DNA from: an uncultured Porphyromonadaceae bacterium | GTDB taxonomy: Bacteria > Bacteroidota > Bacteroidia > Bacteroidales > Muribaculaceae | Reading direction: 5' to 3' | NCBI GenBank assembly: GCA_900550645.1 | Contig: URTA01000086.1 | Span: forward strand, 1 to 6,539 | DNA length: 6,539 nucleotides | The notes under the pieces: generated by a model | Database searches by the model: none | Told to the model about the DNA's origin: nothing | The model's input: the letters and a program-made list of their open reading frames with translations, nothing else | Shown: positions 1-5,725 of the stretch, one piece after another | Numbering within the stretch: the first letter of the stretch is position 1 | Layout: the number at the start of each line of letters is the position of its first letter | Position numbers and translations under genes: made by a program

Positions 1-195
1 CTCTCCGGGCGCGGCTGTCATCTCCAGCCCCTCCCACGACAGCCGCGTGTACTGCGCGCCCTCCGCCGTCACGCCCTCGCTGCGCAGCGCCGACGTGTCA
101 TACGTCCGCACAGCCTGTTCCGTTCCGGCTTGAGCCGCCGGGATACCGGTTATTGCCATTGCAAGGCAGGTCAATAGGTATATGAGTTTTCTCAT
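1..195 (-). CDS. Partial secreted protein, N-terminal 65 codons only
   Basis: The frame opens with ATG at 193-195 and stays open to the left edge, so the C-terminal part lies outside the window. The start has a Lys/Arg n-region (MRK), a hydrophobic core (residues 4-19, LIYLLTCLAMAITGIP) and a signal peptidase I site after Ala23 (AQA|G), so the protein is probably exported. The rest of the visible part contains YTRLSWEGLEMTAAPGE, which recalls the start of propeptides of gingipain-like (C25) or other type IX-secreted proteins, where a beta strand precedes a GxPxLP turn. That resemblance is weak and the family is not identified. A good promoter lies about 40 bases upstream at 234-264, giving a 5' UTR of roughly 32 bases and supporting this start. 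The gene is not part of the pepD operon, which ends at a terminator further upstream. Confidence 0.75.
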   Translation of the reverse strand, partial: MRKLIYLLTCLAMAITGIPAAQAGTEQAVRTYDTSALRSEGVTAEGAQYTRLSWEGLEMTAAPGE

Positions 196-233
196 GGTGA
201 GGGTCGGTTTGCTCTGTCGGGCTTATTCTGTTG

Positions 234-264
234 CAAAGATAATACATTAAATCGGAAATGCAAA
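234..264 (-). promoter_or_regulatory. Bacteroidetes-type promoter for the gene at 195
   Basis: On the minus strand, TTTG (261-264) is followed after 19 bases by TATCTTTG (234-241). This matches the primary sigma pattern of Bacteroidetes (TTTG, 19-21 bases, TAnnTTTG). The expected transcript start is near 228, about 32 bases before the ATG at 195. The site shares extra sequence with the promoter at 587-618. Confidence 0.75.
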
Positions 265-346
265 TTAATGCAACTCGGAGAGTGTGAAAGGCGTTTGTTT
301 GGGAAGTAATTGAGAGGGGAGGTTGCGGCTGACTTGGCAGTTCACC

Positions 347-504
347 TTGGCAAATATGGGCGACACGGCTTGGATTTCATGATGATTAGATATAGGGTTG
401 TTTGATTGTTGTCCGTAGACAATATGTTCCTTCTGGTATTGGATTGAAGATCTGAGGTTGACGCAAATAGAGATAGAGTAGTGCCGCGTCGCCCAATTTG
501 CCAA
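347..504 (-). repeat. Imperfect inverted repeat enclosing 113 bases
   Basis: The left arm (347-369) reads TTGGCAAATATGGGCGACACGGC. The reverse complement of the right arm (483-504) is the same apart from one missing base and one A/G change. Arms this long would form a stem closing a 113-base loop in RNA, or could be the ends of a small repeat element. Inside the loop, on the minus-strand RNA, TTGTC-TACG-GACAA (409-422) forms a hairpin capped by C(UACG)G, a member of the very stable UNCG tetraloop class. No target-site duplication was seen next to the arms. The leftward promoter at 587-618 would transcribe it. Confidence 0.6.
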
Positions 505-507
505 TTC

Positions 508-522
508 CGGGGCTTTGCCCCG
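508..522. other. GC-rich hairpin
   Basis: CGGGGC-TTT-GCCCCG forms a perfect 6-bp stem with a 3-base loop, directly beside the right arm of the inverted repeat. No T-run follows on either strand, so it is not a clear terminator. It may be part of a structured transcript made from the promoter at 587-618. Confidence 0.45.
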
Positions 523-586
523 CCATTTATGTTAAGTCGGTTGTTTCAAAGTCCGTAAACGGATGTGTTGTCTCCGTTTTTCGTTG

Positions 587-618
587 CAAAGATACTGGTT
601 AATCGGTGGTTCTGCAAA
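587..618 (-). promoter_or_regulatory. Second leftward Bacteroidetes-type promoter, no gene directly behind it
   Basis: On the minus strand, TTTG (615-618) is followed after 20 bases by TATCTTTG (587-594). The expected transcript start is near 580. No convincing coding sequence follows before the promoter at 234-264, so the product may be a non-coding RNA, a long leader for the gene at 195, or nothing. Extra bases are shared with the other promoter: GTTGCAAAGATA, then TTAA(A)TCGG, then TGCAAATT on the plus strand. Confidence 0.65.
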
Positions 619-897
619 TTTTTTGCCCCTAAAAAGTCACTTGTTTTGTGGAGGCTACTGCTGTGATGTGTTGTATAAATCGGGATAATCGGTTGTTTGG
701 AATTGTTCTGGCTTGAAAATGTGGAAAAATGTCGTGTAATGACTGGCTGAGGTGTCGCGCTGAGGTGTTGTAAAACATATACGCAAATGACTTGCATCCG
801 TTATCATCGAGGAGTGTCAAGGTGTCGGCGGCTCTCTCGGTTGCATTTTGCCGTGTAAATTGCCTGGCAGTGCGGTTTGCGAGCGAGCGCAGGTGTG

Positions 898-932
898 AAA
901 AAGAAACCGGGGAAGCGGTGAGCATCCCCGGT
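898..932 (-). terminator. Intrinsic terminator of the pepD-muramidase-pepD operon
   Basis: On the minus strand, ACCGGGGA and TCCCCGGT (906-913 with 925-932) form a perfect 8-bp, GC-rich stem around an 11-base loop. The transcript then runs into TTTCTTTTT (906 down to 898). It starts 24 bases after the pepD copy 1 stop codon, exactly where an operon end is expected. Confidence 0.88.
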
Positions 933-955
933 CGTGTGTGTCTGCGGTAGGCTGG

Positions 956-2407
956 TTATGCCAGGCGGCGGAGTATCTCCTTGACCAGCTGCCAGTATTT
1001 CTGCACGTCAGCGATGTTGACTTTCTCGCTGGGCGAGTGGATGTCCTTCAGTGTCGGGCCGAATGAAATCATGTCGAGGTCGGGCATCTTCTCGAGGAAC
1101 AGTCCGCATTCCAGTCCGGCGTGGAGAGCCTCGACGCGCGGGCTTGAGCCGAACAGGTCGCGGAAGCTCTCTTCTGCCACTTTCAGCACATTGGAGTTGG
1201 GGTTGGGTGCCCAGCCTACGTATGCGTCGTCATAGACCACCGTTGCGCCGATCATGCTGAACAGTGCCTTGGCGCGGTCTGCGGTCTCGTCGCGGCGTGA
1301 GTCTACGGACGAGCGGATATGCACGGTGATTATGATGTTGCAGCTTTCCATCTTGACTGAGGCGAGGTTGCACGATGTCTCGATGAGGCCGGGAACAGCG
1401 TTTGACATCCCCTGAACGCCGTTGGGGCAAGAGAAGACCGCAGCGATGAGGCGTGAGGCTACAGCGGGGTCTATGACCTTGTCGCGAGCTTCGGCGGCTT
1501 TGGCTTCAAACACGAAGTCGGGGTTCTCTGCCAGGCGGAACTCGGAGTGTATCATGTCGGAGAACTCGCGGGCGTATGCGCGGAACTCTTCTGCCTTTTC
1601 TGCGGGTACGGCCACAACTGCGCGGGCGCGGCGTGGAATGGCGTTGGCGAGGCCGCCGCCTTCTATTTCGGCTATCCAGAGGTCATGGCGTTGTGATGAT
1701 TCCCACAGGAAGCGGGCGAGCTGCTGGTTGGCGTTGCCGCGTCCAAGCCCTATCTCCATGCCGGAGTGGCCGCCGTTGAGGTGGTCGATGAGTATCTCGT
1801 GGAACTCTACGCCTTCGGGCGCGGCGACGGTGGTGTAGGGGAGTGTGGCGATAGCTACCTTGCCGCCGGCGCAGCCTATGACGAGCTGTCCGTGTTCCTC
1901 GGAGTCGAGGTTGAGCAGCGTCTTGCCGGTGATGAAGCCCGGCTGCAGGCCGTTAGCGCCGATGAGTCCTTGCTCCTCGTCAACGGTGAAGAGTGCCTCT
2001 ATCGGACCGTGCACGAGCGTGTCATCGAGCAGCACTGCCATTGCAGTGGCGCAGCCCATGCCGTTGTCTGCGCCGAGGGTGGTGCCGTCGGCTTTGACCC
2101 ATTCGCCGTCAACTATGGTCGTGATAGGGTCGTTGAGGAAGTCATGCACCTTGTCGGCACGCTTCTCTGCCACCATGTCCTGGTGTCCCTGGAGGACAAC
2201 TGTGGGAGCGTTCTCATGTCCCGGGGTGGCGGGTTTGGTCATCACCACATTGCCCACTTCGTCGGTGCGCACGGGTATGTTGTGGCGTTCAGCCCAGCCC
2301 ACGAGGAAAGCCTTCATTTTGTCAAGGTGGTGTGTGGGGCGTGGCACTTTGGTTATCTCGTCGAAACATTGCCATATCAGTTTCGGCTCGAGGTCTGTCA
2401 TTTTCAT
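956..2407 (-). CDS. pepD: Aminoacyl-histidine dipeptidase (PepD, M20 family), copy 1
   Basis: This 483-residue protein is a cytosolic di-zinc dipeptidase of the PepD type (peptidase M20C; Xaa-His dipeptidase or beta-Ala-His dipeptidase). Family active-site positions are all present, each five lower than the published Vibrio/E. coli PepD numbering: His75 and Asp77 (GHQDMV), bridging Asp114 (LGADNG), general base Glu144 and ligand Glu145 (DEE), Asp168 (NLDSEE), and a C-terminal zinc ligand His457 (IHSPSEK). The lid and dimerisation domain lies roughly at residues 185-390. There is no signal peptide. The start at 2407 (MKMTDLEP) aligns end to end with the start of copy 2; an ATG six bases downstream is the alternative. 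It is the last gene of the operon, 27 bases after the muramidase stop. Family-level call is very secure; the true substrate may differ from copy 2. Confidence 0.93.
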   Translation of the reverse strand: MKMTDLEPKLIWQCFDEITKVPRPTHHLDKMKAFLVGWAERHNIPVRTDEVGNVVMTKPATPGHENAPTVVLQGHQDMVAEKRADKVHDFLNDPITTIVDGEWVKADGTTLGADNGMGCATAMAVLLDDTLVHGPIEALFTVDEEQGLIGANGLQPGFITGKTLLNLDSEEHGQLVIGCAGGKVAIATLPYTTVAAPEGVEFHEILIDHLNGGHSGMEIGLGRGNANQQLARFLWESSQRHDLWIAEIEGGGLANAIPRRARAVVAVPAEKAEEFRAYAREFSDMIHSEFRLAENPDFVFEAKAAEARDKVIDPAVASRLIAAVFSCPNGVQGMSNAVPGLIETSCNLASVKMESCNIIITVHIRSSVDSRRDETADRAKALFSMIGATVVYDDAYVGWAPNPNSNVLKVAEESFRDLFGSSPRVEALHAGLECGLFLEKMPDLDMISFGPTLKDIHSPSEKVNIADVQKYWQLVKEILRRLA

Positions 2408-2434
2408 GGTTGAAAAGGGTGTTTGTCAGTGAAA

Positions 2435-3211
2435 CTATTGTTTTTTGTATTTGGCGTATTCGGCAGCCATGCGGCGGTGGTAGCCGCGTTTGGCGTATGA
2501 CGGGCCGTTGTATCGGCGGGCGAACCCTGCCCAGTCCTTGCGGCGTATGTACTCTACATAGCCGGTGTTGACCACAAATGCCGCGAACAGCTCGAGCTGG
2601 TCAAACTCTGAGCGTGACATCAGACGGACGAACTCCTGTATGGTCTCGCATCCGCAGGCCTTGTAGGAGAAGCCTCCTATCTGGAACATGCCCCAGAACG
2701 TGCCCATGTCCGCGCCCTCGGCGTTGATGCGGCGCATCTTGGTGAGGGTAGTCCACTTGCGCAGCGGGTAGCCTGTGAGGCCTGCCGGCACTTTGGCGTT
2801 CTTGTCGCCGCGCTTGTTGACAGCCTTGCTGCCGTATTTGCGGTACATCGAGCGGTCAAAGTTGACAATAGGCACGCCTGGCGCCCAGAAGCCCTCCATG
2901 GCTGCGCCGGCTTCGATGCGGACGACAGCCTTGATGGCCGCCACTTCCACGCCGAGTTCGCGTGCCACTATCTCGAAGTCAGCATCGGTCAGTGTCTTGT
3001 ACCTTACCTGCTCGTCGCTGTCGGGCATAACAGCTTTGCCGCCTTCCCAGTCCAGGGGATTTATGCCCATGGCTGCTGTGTCAACGGCAGTGTCCTTGGC
3101 AGTGTCGGCAGCGTCTTGCCGCGTAGCCGTTCCGCCATGCCCCATACACGCCAGGGCGACAGCCGTTAGGGCTGTCACCGTAGCGCATATAGTCATTCTG
3201 CGGAGGTTCAT
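2435..3211 (-). CDS. Lipoprotein N-acetylmuramidase (DUF3380/Muramidase family)
   Basis: This 258-residue protein should cut the glycan strands of peptidoglycan. The domain covers residues 75-255. It shows the helix with the likely catalytic Glu100 (IKAVVRIEAG), the motif PIVNFDRSMY (114-123), where many phage members have FER, then WGMFQIGGFSY (173-183), the CGCETIQEFVRLMSRSE stretch (186-202), DWAGFARRYNGPSY (226-239) and a C-terminal helix. The leader has a hydrophobic core ending in VALAC (Cys22), a plausible lipobox with Ala rather than Leu at -3, so export to the envelope as a lipoprotein is likely. A linker (33-47) repeats Asp/Ala/Thr (DAADTAKDTAVDTAA) between anchor and domain. Its ATG overlaps the stop of pepD copy 2 (ATGA at 3208-3211), which implies translational coupling. 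Phage endolysins of this family are usually free proteins; the anchor suggests a domesticated wall-turnover enzyme. Confidence 0.88.
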   Translation of the reverse strand: MNLRRMTICATVTALTAVALACMGHGGTATRQDAADTAKDTAVDTAAMGINPLDWEGGKAVMPDSDEQVRYKTLTDADFEIVARELGVEVAAIKAVVRIEAGAAMEGFWAPGVPIVNFDRSMYRKYGSKAVNKRGDKNAKVPAGLTGYPLRKWTTLTKMRRINAEGADMGTFWGMFQIGGFSYKACGCETIQEFVRLMSRSEFDQLELFAAFVVNTGYVEYIRRKDWAGFARRYNGPSYAKRGYHRRMAAEYAKYKKQ

Positions 3212-4665
3212 AAACCAGCGACTTTCTCAAGTACGCGGGTCACGTGCTTCCAGAATTTCTCTGTCGTGGGGATGTTCAGTTTCTCGTCGGGAGAGTGAAC
3301 GCCGGTCATCGTCGGGCCGAAGGAAACCATGTCGAGGTTGGGGTACTTGGAGAGGAACAGGCCGCACTCCAGTCCGGCGTGGATAGCCTTGATGGCGGGG
3401 CGCACGCCGAAGAGTTCCTCGTATGCGTCTGCACTCAGCTTCATGATCGGAGATTCCATGTTGGGAGCCCAGCCGGGATAGCCGTCAGAGTGTGAAACTT
3501 CTGCTCCGGCAATCTGGAAGTGTGCTTCAACCTGGCCGGCGATGTCGTTTTTGCGTGACTCTACGGATGAACGCTGCGAGGTCGTGATGCGGATCTTGTT
3601 GTCATCGAGCATCTTGACCGCAGCGAGGTTGGTAGAAGTCTCAACCAGCCCGGGGATGTCGCGGCTCATGGAGTAAACGCCGTGGGGTGCGCTGTAGATG
3701 GCGCGTATCAGGGCGAGCGAAGTTTTGGAGTCGATGCAGTATGCAGGACGCTCCACGTCGCAAATCTCGAACTTCATTGACGGCTCAACGCCCTTGTATT
3801 CGTTCTTGATTTCCTCTGCGTATTTGTTGAGAGCCTCCTCCATTTCGCGTACATGGTCAGTGTGGATGCCGAATACGGAATTTGCTTCACGCGGGATGGC
3901 GTTGCGCAGGTTGCCGCCCTCGAAGGTGCTGACTGCGATGTCCCATTTCTGCGAGCATTCCCAGATGAAGCGGGCGATGAGCTTGTTGGCGTTGGCACGG
4001 CCGGCGTCGATGTCAGAGCCGGAGTGTCCGCCCAGCAGGCCGCTCACGGAGATGCGCTTGTAGATGAAGTTCTCGGGCGAGAGGCTGCGGGTGTATGTGA
4101 AGTCTGCGGTAGTGTCGATGCCGCCGGCGCAGCCTACGAATATCTCGCCGTCGTCCTCGGAGTCGAGGTTGATGAGCATAGTGCCGGTGATCATGTCCTT
4201 GCCGAGGTTCTGTGCGCCCTCGAGGCCGATTTCCTCGTTGATTGTGAACAGAGCCTCCACCGGGCCGTGCTTGAGCGTCGGGTCAATCATGACAGCGAGT
4301 GCGGCGGCCATGCCGATGCCGTTGTCAGCGCCGAGGGTAGTGCCGCGAGCTTTAACCCAGTCGCCGTCGATGTATGTTTCGATGGGGTCTTTCATGAAGT
4401 CGTGCTGCACGTCATTGTTCTTCTCAGCCACCATGTCCATGTGAGCCTGGAGTATCACTGTGGGGGCTTTCTCGCAGCCCGCAGTGGCTGCTTTGCGCAT
4501 GACTACGTTGCCGCAGTCGTCGGTTTTCACGTCGATGTTATGCTTCTTGGCGAAATCCAGCAGGTATGCGCGGATTTGCTCTTCGTGGCAAGAGGGGCGA
4601 GGCACCTTGGTGATCTCGTCGAAACAGCGCCAGATAAGTTCCGGCTTCAAGTCTTTAACTTCCAT
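3208..4665 (-). CDS. pepD: Aminoacyl-histidine dipeptidase (PepD, M20 family), copy 2
   Basis: This 485-residue cytosolic metallodipeptidase is a close paralogue of copy 1. His75, Asp77 (AHMDMV), Asp114 (LGADNG), Glu144-Glu145 (NEE), Asp168 (NLDSED) and His457 (VHSPDEK) all fall at the same residue numbers as in copy 1, so there is no net indel across 457 residues. Fixed differences near the active site include AHMDMV versus GHQDMV and TINEE versus TVDEE. The frame is open for 31 more codons, up to an ATG at 4758, but that start lies inside the promoter at 4739-4770. The ATG at 4663-4665 (MEVKDLKPE) matches family N-termini and copy 1. It is the first gene of the operon, with a UTR of about 67 bases. 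PepD typically hydrolyses Xaa-His dipeptides; exact substrate preference cannot be read from sequence. Confidence 0.94.
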   Translation of the reverse strand: MEVKDLKPELIWRCFDEITKVPRPSCHEEQIRAYLLDFAKKHNIDVKTDDCGNVVMRKAATAGCEKAPTVILQAHMDMVAEKNNDVQHDFMKDPIETYIDGDWVKARGTTLGADNGIGMAAALAVMIDPTLKHGPVEALFTINEEIGLEGAQNLGKDMITGTMLINLDSEDDGEIFVGCAGGIDTTADFTYTRSLSPENFIYKRISVSGLLGGHSGSDIDAGRANANKLIARFIWECSQKWDIAVSTFEGGNLRNAIPREANSVFGIHTDHVREMEEALNKYAEEIKNEYKGVEPSMKFEICDVERPAYCIDSKTSLALIRAIYSAPHGVYSMSRDIPGLVETSTNLAAVKMLDDNKIRITTSQRSSVESRKNDIAGQVEAHFQIAGAEVSHSDGYPGWAPNMESPIMKLSADAYEELFGVRPAIKAIHAGLECGLFLSKYPNLDMVSFGPTMTGVHSPDEKLNIPTTEKFWKHVTRVLEKVAGL

Positions 4666-4701
4666 ATTATGGTTGATTTTAAGTGTTTTACGTCTTTGCG
4701 G

Positions 4702-4728
4702 CGGGCGGAACACGCAGGTTCTTGCCCG
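4702..4728 (-). promoter_or_regulatory. 5' UTR hairpin of the pepD operon
   Basis: On the minus strand, CGGGC-AA-GAAC-CTGCGT-GTTC-C-GCCCG forms a two-part stem: an outer 5 bp (4702-4706 with 4724-4728) and an inner 4 bp (4708-4711 with 4718-4721), separated by a small internal loop. It would begin within a few bases of the predicted transcript start near 4732. A hairpin at an mRNA 5' end can protect the message; any regulatory role is a guess. It does not cover the ATG at 4665. Confidence 0.4.
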
Positions 4729-4738
4729 TTTCACGAGC

Positions 4739-4770
4739 CAAAGATAGTAAAAATCCACGGGTTAGGCAAG
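4739..4770 (-). promoter_or_regulatory. Promoter of the pepD-muramidase-pepD operon
   Basis: On the minus strand, CTTG (4767-4770, one mismatch to TTTG) is followed after 20 bases by a perfect TATCTTTG (4739-4746). The transcript start should be near 4732. This places the upstream in-frame ATG at 4758 inside the promoter and so fixes the pepD start at 4665. Confidence 0.7.
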
Positions 4771-4804
4771 TCTTAACCATAATTAAGCAATAATACAGGG
4801 CGTA

Positions 4805-4837
4805 GTTGGGGAGGGACGGAAAAAATGACTAATTTTG
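4805..4837 (+). promoter_or_regulatory. Divergent promoter of the ompH operon
   Basis: GTTG (4805-4808, one mismatch to TTTG) is followed after 21 bases by TAATTTTG (4830-4837), which matches TAnnTTTG. The transcript start would be near 4844, about 15 bases before the GTG at 4859. It lies back to back with the pepD promoter, 34 bases away. Confidence 0.6.
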
Positions 4838-4858
4838 CAACCACAAGCGACTGTTTCC

Positions 4859-5038
4859 GTGAAGACTGTATTGCTCACCGTTGCTCTTGTTGCCTTGGCG
4901 TGCGTGCTGATGTGTGTGCGCCTGTTGGCTGGACGTGAGAAGTCAGCCATGAACCGCCACGGCTGCCATACGCTGCGCAGAGGGACACGCCGCAAACAAA
5001 CCGACATAGATAACAACAGGAACACATTACATATATGA
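4859..5038 (+). CDS. 59-residue membrane microprotein ahead of ompH
   Basis: GTG at 4859 opens a 59-residue frame that ends at TGA (5036-5038). It begins VKTVLLTVALVALACVLMCV, one hydrophobic segment (residues 3-20), and then has a basic tail with HGCHTLRRGTRRKQTDID. This recalls short Bacteroidales 'membrane or secreted' proteins, which have an N-terminal membrane helix and then a Leu-Arg-Arg-Gly type motif, but that is from memory. A TTG at 4835 lies inside the -7 element and cannot be the start; an ATG at 4910 would remove most of the helix. The stop overlaps the ompH start by four bases (ATGA), so its translation is probably coupled to ompH. Short length and a non-ATG start mean automatic annotation could miss it. 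Function is unknown. Confidence 0.65.
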   Translation: MKTVLLTVALVALACVLMCVRLLAGREKSAMNRHGCHTLRRGTRRKQTDIDNNRNTLHI

Positions 5039-5640
5039 AAAGAAAGTTACTTCCAGTCTTTGCCCTCTGTGCAATCGCCCTCTCGGCGGTGTGCGGCTCT
5101 TGCGGCGACAATGCCGGCAAGCAGGGCGAAGCCAAGAAGACAGAGCAGAAAGCTAAGGGCACTGACCCCTCGAAACTTCCCAATTACCGCTATGTTGATG
5201 TTGACACGGTAATCTCGCAATACAACCTATCGAAGGACTTCAACGAGAGAATGCTGTCAATGCAGAACAACCTGGAGAGTACTCTGCGCCAGAAACAGAG
5301 CAGCCTGCAGTCCATGGCAAGCAAGATGCAGCAGAAATACCAGAACAACGGCTATTCGTCACAAGCTGAGTTTGAGCAGGATCAGCGCAAGCTTGCTAAC
5401 GCGCAGGCCGCTGCTGAAAAATCCGCTTCTGACCTGCAGGCAAAATATGCCAAGGAGGTGGAGGATATGCAGAAGAGCGTCAAGGATTCGATTACCTCAT
5501 ATATCAAGGTATACAATGAGAAGTATGGCTATGATGCCATCTTCATGAAGGATGCCACACTCTACATCGACCCGGCACTCGACATCACTGCCGACATCGT
5601 CAAGGGACTGAACGACAGATATACCAAGGTGAAGAAATAA
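5035..5640 (+). CDS. OmpH/Skp-like periplasmic chaperone, lipoprotein form
   Basis: This 201-residue protein belongs to the OmpH/Skp family, periplasmic chaperones that hold unfolded outer-membrane proteins. After an n-region MKRK and a hydrophobic core (5-19), Cys20 and Cys23 (VCGSCGDN) sit at the cleavage region; Cys23 is the more likely lipidated residue, with Gly-Ser before it. A Lys/Glu-rich linker follows (27-44). The body starts with YRYVDVDTVISQYNLSKDF (51-69), has a long Gln/Lys/Glu-rich coiled coil (about 70-160) and closes with YGYDAIFMKDATLYIDPALD (164-183) and ITADIVKGLNDRY, the usual family ending. Skp of E. coli is about 160 residues; the extra length here is the leader and linker. 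It is the second gene of a two-gene operon and ends just before a hairpin. A family member with a different client is the main alternative. Confidence 0.88.
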   Translation: MKRKLLPVFALCAIALSAVCGSCGDNAGKQGEAKKTEQKAKGTDPSKLPNYRYVDVDTVISQYNLSKDFNERMLSMQNNLESTLRQKQSSLQSMASKMQQKYQNNGYSSQAEFEQDQRKLANAQAAAEKSASDLQAKYAKEVEDMQKSVKDSITSYIKVYNEKYGYDAIFMKDATLYIDPALDITADIVKGLNDRYTKVKK

Positions 5641-5667
5641 GGCTGCGCGAAACAGCCGGACATATAG

Positions 5668-5702
5668 CGAGGGGTGCGCCGAACTGAACGGCACACCCCT
5701 CG
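5668..5702. terminator. Hairpin between convergent ompH and amidase genes
   Basis: CGAGGGGTG-C-GCC and GGC-A-CACCCCTCG (5668-5680 with 5690-5702) pair over 12 of 13 positions, closing a 9-base loop. It begins 28 bases after the ompH stop and ends 23 bases before the amidase stop codon, so it can serve both strands. The T-run is poor (TGTTGTTGG on the plus strand, none on the minus strand). A smaller hairpin, GGCTG/CAGCC (5641-5645 with 5653-5657), lies directly behind the ompH stop. Confidence 0.7.
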
Positions 5703-5725
5703 TGTTGTTGGCAGTTAGTTGGCGG

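Larger units (their letters stand above)
265..897. other. Long non-coding stretch with repeats and hairpins
   Basis: No frame here looks like a gene. The open frames on the minus strand start at poor codons, have odd composition, or run into the pepD terminator. The region is more AT-rich than its flanks. It contains a leftward promoter (587-618), an imperfect inverted repeat (347-369 with 483-504), small hairpins at 407-424, 508-522 and 552-563, a 10-base direct repeat TCGGTTGTTT (537-546 and 689-698) and a tandem GCTGAGGTGT (746-755 and 759-768). Nothing was recognised in 620-740 or 770-897. It could be a remnant of a decayed gene, a repeat element, or the locus of a non-coding RNA. Confidence 0.6.

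Noticed and set aside
265..504. 79-codon minus-strand frame behind the promoter at 587-618
   Set aside because: It starts at TTG and its right end is just the arm of the inverted repeat. It is rich in Asn, Gln, His and Ser without domain-like patterning, and it ends against the next promoter. A small gene is not excluded but is not supported.
746..768. GCTGAGGTGT twice with a 13-base period, considered as an iteron or CRISPR-like repeat
   Set aside because: There are only two short copies and no further repeats or spacers.
546..925. Minus-strand frames of 83 and 98 codons
   Set aside because: One covers the promoter at 587-618 and the other starts inside the intrinsic terminator (898-932). 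Their sequences look random.
1766..2413. 215-codon plus-strand frame, and a similar 307-codon one at 3853-4776
   Set aside because: Both are antisense shadows of the pepD genes, caused by GC-rich third positions. They arise at the same place in both paralogues.
2775..3386. 203-codon plus-strand frame
   Set aside because: It is antisense to the muramidase and the end of pepD copy 2, with a Ser/Arg-rich composition typical of shadows.
4666..4758. 31-codon N-terminal extension of pepD copy 2
   Set aside because: The extension starts inside the predicted promoter and has no counterpart in copy 1 or in the PepD family.
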